Shown here in pieces: positions 54,470 through 63,575 of a stretch of 64,000 bases of DNA. The position numbers were made by a program, and so were the translations under genes. The notes below the pieces were generated by a model, which was not told the origin of the DNA, searched no databases, and saw nothing but the letters and a program-made list of their open reading frames with translations. The stretch comes from Chloracidobacterium validum (GTDB lineage: Bacteria > Acidobacteriota > Blastocatellia > Chloracidobacteriales > Chloracidobacteriaceae), in NCBI RefSeq assembly GCF_018304825.1, contig NZ_CP072648.1:2091501-2155500 (forward strand). The letters are read 5' to 3'. Position 1 is the stretch's first letter. Every line of letters begins with the position of its first letter.

Positions 54470-56137
54470 ATGGATCAGCAAACAACCAATGCGGCCTGGG
54501 GAACGCTCAAGTATCGAGACGCGGCTGGAAAAGAAGTCGTTCTGGCTTTGAATAAACCACTTTTTCGCATTGGGCGTCTCGCCGATAACGATTTGCAGTT
54601 GGACGACCCTTACGTGTCGCGCCTACACGTCGAGCTGCGGTTTGACGGCACGCAAGCAGTGCTGGTGGACCGAAGCAGCACCGGGGCAACCTACGTCAAC
54701 GACCAACGGGTTTCAGAGTCTCGGTTACGAAATGCCGACCGGCTATCCCTCGGCCGCAAGATGGCTGGGGCGGAGATGATTTTTGAGTATGTCAATCAGG
54801 ACGCGAAGCAGCCGGAAGGCAACGACCCCCACCAGGTGATGTCGGTGATTGACCACTCCCAGACGCGCTATCTCAATACCTCGCTGATTCGCGCCGCAAA
54901 TCTAACCAACGCCGCGACCGTCAATCGCTTGAAGGCGCTTTACGAGATCACGAGCGCGATCCTGGCCGTTACAACCCGTGAGGAACTGGCCGAAAAGCTT
55001 CTGACGCTCCTGTTTGACTTGCTGCCGGCCGAGCGGGGTGTGATTTTACTGGCCGATCCCAAGGACAACAGCCTACGCCAGCAAGCAGCGCGGTTGCGGA
55101 ATGGGGATGCCGCCCAGGTTTCGCCGAGTCAAACAATTGTGCATCGCGTCTATGAGGGCAACGTGGCTGAACTGTGCCTTGACGCCCGCAATGACGCCCG
55201 TTTCGCGAGTCAGCAAAGTATCATTTTTCAGTCTATCCGGTCGGTGATGTGCGCGCCCATCAGCTCGGCGACCCGGACGTGGGGCGTTTGCTACCTCGAC
55301 AATCTGACGACCAAGAAAACGTTTGAAGATGAAGAGCTTGAATTTTTGATGGCGGTTTCGCGGCAGGCCGGGTTGGCGTTAGAAAACATTTACTTGCTGG
55401 AAGAGCAGAAAATTACTTTCCAGAGCTTCGTGACGACGCTAGCGGCTTCGATTGATGCCCGCGATGACCTGACCGCTGGCCATTCAGCGCGGGTAGCCCG
55501 CTATTCACGCTCGATTGCAAAGTATATGAATCTGTCCGAAGCCGAACGGCGACGGATTTACTACGCCGGATTGCTGCACGATTACGGTAAAATCGGGACG
55601 CGCGAGGCCATCCTGTGCAAGCCGGGCAAGTTGACGCCGGAAGAGTACGCGCACATGCGCGACCACGCCAAAAACACCTTTGACATTTTGTCAAAGATTC
55701 ATTTCACGCGAGAGATGCAAGACCTGCCCCTCGTGGCAGCCGGGCATCACGAAAACCTGGATGGCAGTGGCTACCCGTTTGGCTTGAAAGGTGATGAGAT
55801 CCCAATCGGAGCGCGGATCATTGCCGTGGCCGATTTTTTCGACGCGCTCACCCACAAGCGCCACTACCGAGAACCGATGCCGATTGAAGAGGTTCTCGAA
55901 CTCATTGATGAAAGTACCGGATCAAAGTTTGACCCACGGGTGGTCGCCGCGCTCAAGCAGTTTGTCGTGAATGAGTTTCTACCCAACCAACGAAAGCGTG
56001 CTGAAGCCGAAGCGCGCCGCGCACAGTCTGTCCAGCAGGTAGGCGACATCACAGGCGAAGTGACCGCTCCCAGTGAAGATACGACGATGGCCGTAGCTCC
56101 CCCAAAGACGGTCTCTATGGACCCGGTTCTGCTCTGA
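54470..56137 (+). CDS. FHA-GAF-HD-GYP signalling protein, probable c-di-GMP phosphodiesterase
   Basis: 555 residues from the ATG at 54470. An FHA domain covers about 12-105 (FRIGRLADNDLQLDDPYVSRLHVEL, VDRSSTGATYVN). A GAF domain covers about 155-300 (RGVILLADPKDNSLRQQA; MCAPISSATRTWGVCYLDN). The HD-GYP domain covers about 325-490, with LLHDYGKIG and HHENLDGSGYPFGLKG at about 425-435. Both key motifs are intact, so hydrolysis of c-di-GMP is likely. The FHA domain would receive a phosphothreonine signal, linking kinase signalling to c-di-GMP. Confidence 0.92.
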   Translation: MDQQTTNAAWGTLKYRDAAGKEVVLALNKPLFRIGRLADNDLQLDDPYVSRLHVELRFDGTQAVLVDRSSTGATYVNDQRVSESRLRNADRLSLGRKMAGAEMIFEYVNQDAKQPEGNDPHQVMSVIDHSQTRYLNTSLIRAANLTNAATVNRLKALYEITSAILAVTTREELAEKLLTLLFDLLPAERGVILLADPKDNSLRQQAARLRNGDAAQVSPSQTIVHRVYEGNVAELCLDARNDARFASQQSIIFQSIRSVMCAPISSATRTWGVCYLDNLTTKKTFEDEELEFLMAVSRQAGLALENIYLLEEQKITFQSFVTTLAASIDARDDLTAGHSARVARYSRSIAKYMNLSEAERRRIYYAGLLHDYGKIGTREAILCKPGKLTPEEYAHMRDHAKNTFDILSKIHFTREMQDLPLVAAGHHENLDGSGYPFGLKGDEIPIGARIIAVADFFDALTHKRHYREPMPIEEVLELIDESTGSKFDPRVVAALKQFVVNEFLPNQRKRAEAEARRAQSVQQVGDITGEVTAPSEDTTMAVAPPKTVSMDPVLL

Positions 56138-56157
56138 GGTTGCGTCGAAAACGACCA

Positions 56158-57207
56158 CTAGGGACAAGCTTCTTCCAGATCGCGCGCGACTCTGGACGCC
56201 GCGCCAAGTCCAATGCAGCCGCGCACTGGGTCATACCGGTAGGGTTCACCGCTTGGATCAAGCGGCAGGCGGTCATAGCGGCTGAAGCGCCGCGAGAATT
56301 CCTCGTGAAAAAGCGCTAGCGGCCGCCCAAGCGCATCGTAAGCCTCAGCGCGATGCTCGGCGATGAGCGGGAACACCTCGCTGAACGTGGCTGGGTTGCG
56401 TTGGTGAATTTCCCGAAAGCGAGCAATCATCCGGGTCATGAACTCACGCTCATCCAGCGATGTCAGTTGCTGGAGTCGCCACTCAGCGCCCAAGCGCGCA
56501 CCCTCATGCTCGGCTTCATCACGGAGCTGCTGAAACAGTAAGTATGACGTCCGTCGGTCGCCGCCACGGGTTTTGGCCGCGCCGACCATGACGGCTGTCC
56601 AATCGCGATCCTTTGAACCCAACGCCAGCTCAGAAGCGCGTTGATAGGCCTCGGCGCACTCATCGTAGCGCTTGGCGCGCCAGCAGATGGCGCCGTAATC
56701 CGACCACATGCGGAATAGCGTTTTCTGGTCCTTCTGCGCAGCAATCCCTTTGCGCAACAGTGCCAGCGCCGCATCGTAATCGAACTCCGCCAGAAAAATG
56801 GCCCCGGTTCGATAAGCCGCTACGAAGTTCGGGTCAACGGTGGTTGTGATGTCAAGCATGGGCGCAAGGATCGGCATGTCATCCTTGGAGAGTCGTGAGA
56901 AATCCACGGCCCCCTCGCCGGTCAGCCCACCCGTCAGCTTTCGACCGAAATACTGCACGGTACGAATCCAGTAAAGGTCGGATACAACGCCGTCAAATCC
57001 AAATGACAAGCGTCGTACCGTTTCACCAGAGCGGATGTAAAGCGTTTCCTCAACCGCGCGACTGGACTGAAACGTCGCATCGAATCGGGCTTGCAGTGGG
57101 TAGAGACAGGTCAGCCCAACCAGGATGACGCCCCAGCACAGGTAAGCCCGGCGGCGTTCTTCGTTCGTTCTGGCTGAGCTATTTGAAGTTGCGTCGTTCA
57201 AAGACAT
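56158..57207 (-). CDS. Membrane-anchored TPR-like protein of unknown function
   Basis: 349 residues. One N-terminal transmembrane helix (about 22-41, YLCWGVILVGLTCLYPLQAR) precedes a predicted periplasmic helical domain. SFGFDGVVSDLYWIRTVQYFG and the TPR-like MLDITTTVDPNFVAAYRTGAIFL and YDECAEAYQRASELA repeats resemble proteins found next to ABC-2 permeases in Acidobacteria. The upstream permease gene overlaps it by 29 bp, so it probably belongs to that transporter. The exact role is unknown. Confidence 0.75.
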   Translation of the reverse strand: MSLNDATSNSSARTNEERRRAYLCWGVILVGLTCLYPLQARFDATFQSSRAVEETLYIRSGETVRRLSFGFDGVVSDLYWIRTVQYFGRKLTGGLTGEGAVDFSRLSKDDMPILAPMLDITTTVDPNFVAAYRTGAIFLAEFDYDAALALLRKGIAAQKDQKTLFRMWSDYGAICWRAKRYDECAEAYQRASELALGSKDRDWTAVMVGAAKTRGGDRRTSYLLFQQLRDEAEHEGARLGAEWRLQQLTSLDEREFMTRMIARFREIHQRNPATFSEVFPLIAEHRAEAYDALGRPLALFHEEFSRRFSRYDRLPLDPSGEPYRYDPVRGCIGLGAASRVARDLEEACP

Positions 57208-57973
57208 AGATCGTCAGTGAGAGCAGAATACCGAGATAGACCACGCCATACAGGCAGGCAAGGCCAAGCTGTGCGCTGGTGATGGGGATGCCATGCGCCG
57301 TACGAGTAATGAAGTTGAAGTTGTTGAGGTTGGGGAGCAGGTAGTAAAGCCCCCAGAGAACGACCTGGGTCACACGCAGCGACGGATAGGTTTCAACGTT
57401 GAGGACATCGGCGAACAGCTTGAGATCAGGCGTGAAGTTACACACCAAGTAGCTTACGATGCTAAAGAGCGTTGCCAGCGCCGGTGTCGTAAACGATGAA
57501 AAAAGCAGCGCCAGCGCCGTTGCCAACAGCAGTTCGACGTAGAGCAAGAACGCCGCCGGGATAATACCAAATGGCGATGGGTCGGTTGGCCGTCGCACGT
57601 AAAACAGCGCCACAATCAAGGCCACAAGCATGACTGCGCAATTGACCAACAGCGTGAGCGATAAACCAAAAAACTTCCCAAGAATGAACTCGTAGCGATG
57701 CAGAGGTTTTGACAAGATGGTGTAAATCGTGCGCCGTTCGATTTCTTTGTAAACCAGCCCGGTGCCGATGAAGACGGCAATGAGATAGCCAAACAGCAGG
57801 AGCGTGCTCAGGCCGAGGTCCACCATCGCCTTGCGTTCCTGATTGATGGAAAGCTCGCCGATAAGAAGTGAGGCGGCGATGAGGATGAGCACCGCCACAA
57901 CCAAGTTATAAAGAACCTTGTCGCGTACCGATTCGCGGAAAGTATTGAGTGCGACGATTGAAATCTGTTTCAC
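57179..57973 (-). CDS. ABC-2-type transporter permease
   Basis: 264 residues with six hydrophobic helices. The loop KEIERRTIYTILSKPLHRYEFILGKFFGLSL is the hallmark of the NosY/ABC-2 family, which exports drugs, polysaccharides or lipids. The opening ISIVALNTFRESVRDKVLYNLV is typical of the acidobacterial subgroup. No ATPase gene is next to it in the window. It overlaps the TPR-like gene by 29 bp, indicating one operon. Confidence 0.87.
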   Translation of the reverse strand: MKQISIVALNTFRESVRDKVLYNLVVAVLILIAASLLIGELSINQERKAMVDLGLSTLLLFGYLIAVFIGTGLVYKEIERRTIYTILSKPLHRYEFILGKFFGLSLTLLVNCAVMLVALIVALFYVRRPTDPSPFGIIPAAFLLYVELLLATALALLFSSFTTPALATLFSIVSYLVCNFTPDLKLFADVLNVETYPSLRVTQVVLWGLYYLLPNLNNFNFITRTAHGIPITSAQLGLACLYGVVYLGILLSLTIYVFERRNFK

Positions 57974-58065
57974 TCTGCCCCCCTGCCCTAAGCCGCCAGG
58001 AACTCTTTATCTACGTTCTATAGTTAGGCGTAAATTATTCGCATGCATAGAACAACGGCAAGCCG

Positions 58066-59013
58066 ATGACCCACAAGATTCAGGAACAACTGGTCGTTAC
58101 AGACCGTCAACCATTCAACTGGCGGCTGCGTGATGGCGAACTGGCGCTGGGCACAACCACGCGCTTGATGGGGATTCTCAACGTCACGCCGGATTCATTC
58201 TCGGATGGAGGGCATTATGCGAGCCACGAAGCTGCCGTAAACCACGCCCGGGAGATGGTCGAGCTTGGCGCGGACATCATTGATGTCGGCGGCGAATCCA
58301 CGCGCCCCGGTGCTCAACCCATAGACGAAAAGGATGAAATGGCGCGCGTCCTGCCGGTGATTGAGGCCCTGGCCGGGACGATTGCCGTTCCACTTTCGAT
58401 TGATACCTACAAGGCTTCGGTAGCGGATGCAGCGCTCAAGGCTGGCGCTTCGATTGTCAATGACATTTCAGGCTTTCGTTTTGATGCGCGCATGCCCGAA
58501 GTCATTGCGCGTCACAGCGCTGGGGTGGTGATCATGCACAGTCGCGGTCGGCCCGGTGAGCTTCACGGACTTTCGCCAGTGCTTGACATCTTCGCCGATG
58601 TTGAAGCCAGCTTCCGCCGTAGCCTCGTTGTCGCCCAAACGGCCGGTATCAACCCGAACTGCATCGTGTTCGACCCAGGGCTGGGATTTGGCAAGACGCT
58701 GGACGACAACCTGTTCCTGCTTGGCGGGTTGCCGCGCCTATCCAGGCTTGGCCGTCCATTATTGGTTGGGCCCTCGCGTAAGTCATTCATTGGCGTCGTC
58801 ACGCAACGACCTGAGCCATCCACGCGCTTACTCGGAAGCGCCGTCAGCGTAGCGTTGGCAGCCGCCGGGGGGGCGCATATTGTTCGCGTTCATGATGTCG
58901 CCGCGATGCGAGAAAGTCTTGCCTTGGTGGATGCCATCCGCCAAGCAACCCACGCGACCAAAGATCGCTTGGCGGGTTTCGAAAAAAGTGATTCGGGCGA
59001 GTCGGTCGCTTGA
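58066..59013 (+). CDS. folP: Dihydropteroate synthase
   Basis: 315 residues, the sulfonamide target of folate synthesis. Signatures: RLMGILNVTPDSFSDGGHY, ELGADIIDVGGESTRPGAQPI, PLSIDTYKASVADAALKAGASIVNDISGF, IVFDPGLGFGKTLDDNL and LLVGPSRKSFIG. The N-terminal extension of about 20 residues before the barrel and the C-terminal tail of about 25 are slightly longer than usual. No other folate gene is adjacent. Confidence 0.96.
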   Translation: MTHKIQEQLVVTDRQPFNWRLRDGELALGTTTRLMGILNVTPDSFSDGGHYASHEAAVNHAREMVELGADIIDVGGESTRPGAQPIDEKDEMARVLPVIEALAGTIAVPLSIDTYKASVADAALKAGASIVNDISGFRFDARMPEVIARHSAGVVIMHSRGRPGELHGLSPVLDIFADVEASFRRSLVVAQTAGINPNCIVFDPGLGFGKTLDDNLFLLGGLPRLSRLGRPLLVGPSRKSFIGVVTQRPEPSTRLLGSAVSVALAAAGGAHIVRVHDVAAMRESLALVDAIRQATHATKDRLAGFEKSDSGESVA

Positions 59014-59103
59014 AGTTTCTCGGCAAAGGAATCAGCAAACTTTGCTACGCTTGGCAGGGCGCGGCTGAAAGCCAATACTTCGACTGCGAAAGGAGCCCCG
59101 ACC

Positions 59104-60015
59104 ATGTCCGCCTCATACGAGTTGGCGTTGCCGACCATGGATGACCTCCCCAGCGAGTTTGAAGGAGAGGAAGCCTTGCCTGACGAGTTTCACGCTTTCC
59201 TGGCTTACCTGCTCATCGAGACCTTCCGTCCCCCCAAGTTCCTCCCCGACCGCTACTTCTCGGCACTGGACATGTATCTCTACTACCAGGCGCAGCCGAC
59301 CTTGCACGGCTTGCGTCCCGACTGGTTTGGCGTCGTGGATGTGCCGCTGCTGCGCGAGGGGCGGCAGCGGACAAGCTTCGTGGTGTGGGAGGAAAAGGCC
59401 ACGCCGCTCATCATCGTGGAGGCACTTTCGCCCGGCACGACGCGGAATGACCTTGGCCGGGGGGCGTTGCCGGCGCAGGACGGCCCGACGAAGTGGGAGG
59501 TGTATGAGCGGCATTTGAAAGTACCGTACTACGTGACGGTGAATCACCATCGGCGGCCGGCGGAGGTGCGATTTTTCCGGCACGACGGGGTTGGGTTGCG
59601 GGAGGTGACGAGTGGGGAGGGGCGGCTGTGGCTGCCGGAAGCCGGGTTGGGGATCGGGGTTTGGCGCGGGCGGTTCAAGCGGCTGGAGGGGGACTGGGTG
59701 AGGTTTTACGACGCGGAAGGGCGGTGGCTTGCCACGGACGAGGAGCGGGCGGAGGCGGAGCAGGCAGCAAAGGAACGTGAGCGAGCGGAGAAAGAGCTGG
59801 CTTGGCAGCAAGCTGAACAAGAGCGCGCCGAGAAAGAACATGAGCGCACTGAGAAAGAACATGAGCGTGCCGAGAAAGAGGCGGCTTGGCGGCAAGCCGA
59901 GCAGGAGCGATTGGCGAAGGAAGCGGCCCTGGCGCGCGAGCAACAAGAACGCGCGGAGAAAGAACGCCTGGCGGCGAAGCTGCGCGCCCTAGGACTGGAC
60001 CCAGACGCAGTGTGA
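59104..60015 (+). CDS. Uma2-family (DUF820) putative nuclease-fold protein with a heptad-repeat tail
   Basis: 303 residues; AAGGAG 9 nt before the ATG at 59104 sets the start. Residues about 30-190 match the Uma2 domain: DMYLYYQAQP, RPDWFGVVDVP, PLIIVEALSPGTTRNDL, KWEVYERHLKVPYYVTVN and FYDAEGRWLATDEE. This is a PD-(D/E)xK-like fold of uncertain activity that is expanded in Cyanobacteria and some Acidobacteria. The last 95 residues are a charged coiled coil of AEKEHER/TEKEHER-type heptads. Copy-number expansion of this family is common, so it may be a mobile or host-specific gene. Confidence 0.85.
   Translation: MSASYELALPTMDDLPSEFEGEEALPDEFHAFLAYLLIETFRPPKFLPDRYFSALDMYLYYQAQPTLHGLRPDWFGVVDVPLLREGRQRTSFVVWEEKATPLIIVEALSPGTTRNDLGRGALPAQDGPTKWEVYERHLKVPYYVTVNHHRRPAEVRFFRHDGVGLREVTSGEGRLWLPEAGLGIGVWRGRFKRLEGDWVRFYDAEGRWLATDEERAEAEQAAKERERAEKELAWQQAEQERAEKEHERTEKEHERAEKEAAWRQAEQERLAKEAALAREQQERAEKERLAAKLRALGLDPDAV
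59821..59880 (+). repeat. 21-bp tandem repeat encoding the heptads
   Basis: Nearly three copies of GAGCGCGCCGAGAAAGAACA plus T, at 59821, 59842 and 59863, with one to three differences. Each unit encodes one heptad (ERAEKEH, ERTEKEH, ERAEKE). Slippage here could change the coil length without shifting the frame. Confidence 0.8.
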
Positions 60016-60096
60016 TTCAAAAGCGGTGAGGTGGGTCGTGCCGTCCTCGATGGATGTCATGCTTCCTGCAGAGGGAACGGTCAGGTAAGGGTGTGA

Positions 60097-60531
60097 CTAC
60101 ATAACCGGCAATGGCGCATCCTCACGGATAACAAGCTTGCCAGCGTCACTCCACAGGCGCTCCAGTCCATAAAATTCCCGTTGCTCAGGCGTGAAGACAT
60201 GGACGATAACATCCCCGTAGTCCATCAAAACCCACTCGCCATCGGCGTAGCCCTCGATGTGCCGTGGATAAACCTTGAGCGTTGCCAGTTGCTTTTCGAC
60301 TTCATCGGCCAATGCCTGTACGTGGCGCGACGACGTGCCGGTGGCAATCACAAAGTAATCGGCAAAGGACGTCAGCTCGCTAATATCAAGCACAATTGGC
60401 GCGACGCCTTTTTTTTCCTGCAAGGCATGCAAGGTCTTCCACACGCGGCGGTCTTCAACGTTGGGTGGAGTGCGCTCGGTTTGGCTGGCGACGTTATGCG
60501 CTAGCGAAGTCGGTGAAGTGTCGTTCGTCAT
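60097..60531 (-). CDS. rsfS: Ribosome silencing factor RsfS
   Basis: 144 residues. It binds ribosomal protein L14 and blocks subunit joining in starvation. The core PIVLDISELTSFADYFVIATGTSSRHVQALADEVEKQL and WVLMDYGDVIVHVFTPEQREFYGLERLW is highly typical. About 30 extra residues precede it. Its start overlaps the stop of nadD as ATGA, the usual nadD-rsfS pairing. Confidence 0.95.
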   Translation of the reverse strand: MTNDTSPTSLAHNVASQTERTPPNVEDRRVWKTLHALQEKKGVAPIVLDISELTSFADYFVIATGTSSRHVQALADEVEKQLATLKVYPRHIEGYADGEWVLMDYGDVIVHVFTPEQREFYGLERLWSDAGKLVIREDAPLPVM

Positions 60532-61286
60532 CGAGTGTGGTGTCCGTTTGAATAAAGTCCATATACATGAATATACCGCTCAACCAGCGGCGGAACGAAG
60601 CGCGCAATCGAGCGCCCTTCGCTCACGGCCTGGCGAATGTCGGTGGCCGAGACATCCAGGGCAAACAAATCTGTCAGAAAGACATGCATGCCAGCGTCGA
60701 GGTTGCTGGTGACGGCTTGCTGGCTTGCGCGGCCGCCACGCAAGTCAATGACGCGCCGCGTGCCGTAGCGTTCGGCCAGGGTCGCCAGATCACCAACTTC
60801 GTACTTCGGACGGGTCATGACAATCAGATGGCAACTATCCAGCAGGGTTTCATAGCGTTCCCACTTGGGCAGGCTCACGAATGAGTCCGCGCCCATCATG
60901 AAAAACAAATGTGCGTCTGGGCCATAGGACTTCCGAAACGTCGCCACCGTGTCGGCCGTGTAAGGTCGCTCCGGGGCAAAGATTTCGACCATCGAAACGC
61001 GGGCAATGTCCATTTGGAGCGTCGCCAGCACCGTCATCGCATAACGGTGGTAGGCTGACGTCACACGGTCGAAGTCCTTGTGCGGGGGGCTGTAGGTCGG
61101 AATGAACAACAGTTCATTGAAGTTGAAAATAGCTGCCAAACTTTCCGCCAGCCGTAAGTGCCCGTAATGAATCGGATCAAATGTTCCGCCCAGCAAGCCG
61201 ACCCGCCGGCGCGGTGTGGCAGTCGGCACGGGGGCGCTGGTGAGTGGTGTCGTCCGCGGCTTAGGCTTTTGGGTGCGCCCGGTCAT
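60528..61286 (-). CDS. nadD: Nicotinate-nucleotide adenylyltransferase
   Basis: 252 residues. It transfers AMP to nicotinate mononucleotide in NAD synthesis. The nucleotidyl-transferase motif [19 protein letters not shown] holds H40 and H43. The SPPHKD substrate loop, [21 protein letters not shown] and the ISxTxxR-like [20 protein letters not shown] complete the pattern. The first 27 residues ([13 protein letters not shown]...) are unconserved and overlap the xerC 3' end by 26 bp, so a later start is possible. It is in an operon xerC-nadD-rsfS. Confidence 0.95.
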   Translation of the reverse strand: MTGRTQKPKPRTTPLTSAPVPTATPRRRVGLLGGTFDPIHYGHLRLAESLAAIFNFNELLFIPTYSPPHKDFDRVTSAYHRYAMTVLATLQMDIARVSMVEIFAPERPYTADTVATFRKSYGPDAHLFFMMGADSFVSLPKWERYETLLDSCHLIVMTRPKYEVGDLATLAERYGTRRVIDLRGGRASQQAVTSNLDAGMHVFLTDLFALDVSATDIRQAVSEGRSIARFVPPLVERYIHVYGLYSNGHHTR

Positions 61287-62196
61287 AAACTTCCATGAGG
61301 CGATCGGTTGAAACGTGTAAGTACTGCTGCGTCGTCGTCAACCGGGCGTGGCCGAGCAACTCCTGGATAGCACGCAGGTCGGCCCCCGCTCCGAGCAGGT
61401 GCGTGGCAAACGAGTGGCGCAGACTGTGCGGGCTGATGTGGTGCAGGTCGCTGCACTGGCGAATGTACTTATCAATCAGCCGACCAACGGAGCGGGTGGT
61501 GAGCCGTGTTCCCTGGTAGTTGAAAAACACGCAGTTGGGTTCACGCTTATCCTCTGGGGCGTGCGCGAGGAGTTGCCCACGGACGCCTAAGTAAAGTTCC
61601 AGCGCCTTGGAGGCATATTCGCCGAACGGGACGATGCGCTCTTTGCGTCCCTTGCCGCGAACCCTGACGCACTGGTTTTTGAAATCAATGTCTTCGAGGT
61701 TCATCCCGACCAACTCCGAAACGCGCACGCCGGTGGCGTAGAGCATCTCCAAAATGGCTCGGTCGCGCTTGCCCAGAACGGTTTCCAGGTCGGGCATCTC
61801 GACAAACCGCATGGCCTCTTCGACAGTAAGGTGATTCGGTAGCTTTTTCTCTAAACGGGGTGATGCCACCAGTTGGGCCGGATTGAGTTCAAGCACCCCC
61901 TCCCGGCAGAGATGGCGGAAAAAAGCCCGGAGGGTGGCTAGTTTGCGCGCGATTGACGTTTTCTTTTTCCGCTTGTCATACAGCGTGGTCAGATACTCGC
62001 GAATGGTGATGTTATCAATGTCGTGAATATCAACCGCGCGCCGAGTACCTTGCGCATCTGGTGGACACAAGAAGTCATGAAACTGTTCCAAATCCCCAAG
62101 GTAGCACCGCAAGGTGTGCGCCGAGGCGTTCCGCTCGTACATCAGAAATTTTTTGAAGTCCTCGATGTAGTCGGCCAACGTTGGCACATCCGGCAT
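61261..62196 (-). CDS. xerC: Tyrosine site-specific recombinase XerC/XerD
   Basis: 311 residues. The N-terminal core-binding domain ([33 protein letters not shown]) is followed by the catalytic domain with all six residues: R158 (ATGVRVSEL), K182 ([12 protein letters not shown]), H257 and R260 ([14 protein letters not shown]), H283 (LGHARL) and Y292 (QQYLHV). It resolves chromosome dimers at dif with its partner. XerC and XerD cannot be separated by sequence alone here. It is a chromosomal type without phage features, so it is not a candidate integrase for the 20-27 kb island. Confidence 0.93.
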   Translation of the reverse strand: MPDVPTLADYIEDFKKFLMYERNASAHTLRCYLGDLEQFHDFLCPPDAQGTRRAVDIHDIDNITIREYLTTLYDKRKKKTSIARKLATLRAFFRHLCREGVLELNPAQLVASPRLEKKLPNHLTVEEAMRFVEMPDLETVLGKRDRAILEMLYATGVRVSELVGMNLEDIDFKNQCVRVRGKGRKERIVPFGEYASKALELYLGVRGQLLAHAPEDKREPNCVFFNYQGTRLTTRSVGRLIDKYIRQCSDLHHISPHSLRHSFATHLLGAGADLRAIQELLGHARLTTTQQYLHVSTDRLMEVYDRAHPKA

Positions 62197-62314
62197 CCGG
62201 CTTTCAGCTCCTCCCTATCCATTTTCCCAAGTCGTTTTGCTATTGTGCGTGACTGATGGCGTGCTCGGCAATGGCGACTGCCTTGCCCTGCTACCCAGAT
62301 GGCTATCATGCATC

Positions 62315-63493
62315 ATGTCCCTGCTTGCGCTTCAAACTGAACTTGCAGATGAACTGGAAACCATCCGGGCGTCTGGCCGCTGGCGTGAGTTGAGGGCAGC
62401 TCAGTCGCCACCAACGGTAACCTTTGTGCGCGAGGATCGGACGTGGCTCAACTTTTCCAGCAACGACTATCTCGGTTTAGCGACCCATCCGCGTCTCATT
62501 GCTGCGGCACAGACCGCTACAGCCGCCTGGGGGGTTGGGGCGACGGCCAGCCGCCTGATTTGCGGCACACTGACCCTGCACAGTGCGTTGGAAACTGCCC
62601 TGGTGGATTTCAAGGTCGGTGGTCAGCCGGGCTACCGGGCGCTGCTGTTCAACAGCGGCTATCACGCTAACCTAGCATTGTTGGCCACTTTAGCTGGTGC
62701 CGGGGATGTGATTTTTTCCGACGCGCTCAATCATGCCAGCTTGATCGATGGCTGCCGCTTGAGCCGTGCTACCGTCGTCGTCTATCGGCACAACGATGTG
62801 GATGACCTGCGCGCCAAACTTGCCGAGCATCCACGAGCACGCCGTAAGCTCATTGTCACCGAAGCCGTGTTTTCAATGGACGGTGACGTTGCGCCACTCG
62901 ATGAGTTGCTTGCGCTGGCAGAAGCCTTTGGGGCCTGGGTGGTGCTTGACGAAGCCCATGCCACGGGCGTACTAGGCCCGCATGGGCGCGGTCTGGCGGC
63001 TACGGTTGCATCAGCCGATCATCCACTCATCACCATGGGAACACTAAGCAAGGCGCTTGGAAGCTTTGGCGCGTTTGTCGTCGCGCCCGAAGTGGTTATT
63101 GAGCTACTCACGAATCGGGCGCGGCCGTTTATCTTCACCACGGCCCTCCCCCCAGCCCCAGTTGCCGCCGCGCTGGAAGCCGTCTGCTTGCTACAGGAAA
63201 GCGATCAGTTGGTCCGTATGCTGCGCGCCAATATCGTTGAGATGGCGACAGCGCTTGGTCTCCCGCCGACGTGGCCGACGCCGATCTTCCCGGTTGTGCT
63301 GGGCAGCGAACAAGCCGTGATGTACGCCATGCAAACACTCCAGGACGCGGGTTTCTATGTGGTTGGCATCCGTCCGCCAACCGTCCCGCCCGGCGCTTCC
63401 CGCCTGCGGTTAACGGTTACGGCTGCCCATACCGAAGCCCAAATTGGGGCTGTGGCCAAGGCCATCCGCGCTATTTGCCGACCGCCAGCGTGA
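62315..63493 (+). CDS. bioF: 8-Amino-7-oxononanoate synthase (BioF)
   Basis: 392 residues from the ATG at 62315; a TTG at 62237 would add 26. A PLP-dependent alpha-oxoamine synthase in biotin synthesis that joins pimeloyl-ACP/CoA and alanine. [70 protein letters not shown] and the PLP Lys in [12 protein letters not shown] (about 246) are typical. KBL or another family member is possible. No other biotin gene is in the window. Confidence 0.9.
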   Translation: MSLLALQTELADELETIRASGRWRELRAAQSPPTVTFVREDRTWLNFSSNDYLGLATHPRLIAAAQTATAAWGVGATASRLICGTLTLHSALETALVDFKVGGQPGYRALLFNSGYHANLALLATLAGAGDVIFSDALNHASLIDGCRLSRATVVVYRHNDVDDLRAKLAEHPRARRKLIVTEAVFSMDGDVAPLDELLALAEAFGAWVVLDEAHATGVLGPHGRGLAATVASADHPLITMGTLSKALGSFGAFVVAPEVVIELLTNRARPFIFTTALPPAPVAAALEAVCLLQESDQLVRMLRANIVEMATALGLPPTWPTPIFPVVLGSEQAVMYAMQTLQDAGFYVVGIRPPTVPPGASRLRLTVTAAHTEAQIGAVAKAIRAICRPPA

Positions 63494-63575
63494 AGTCACC
63501 AGCCTGAACCCAGTCCACTCGCTTGCCGCTTGGTTCCATTCTTAGCCTCCGCCAGAGCAGCACCGGTTCCGTGGG

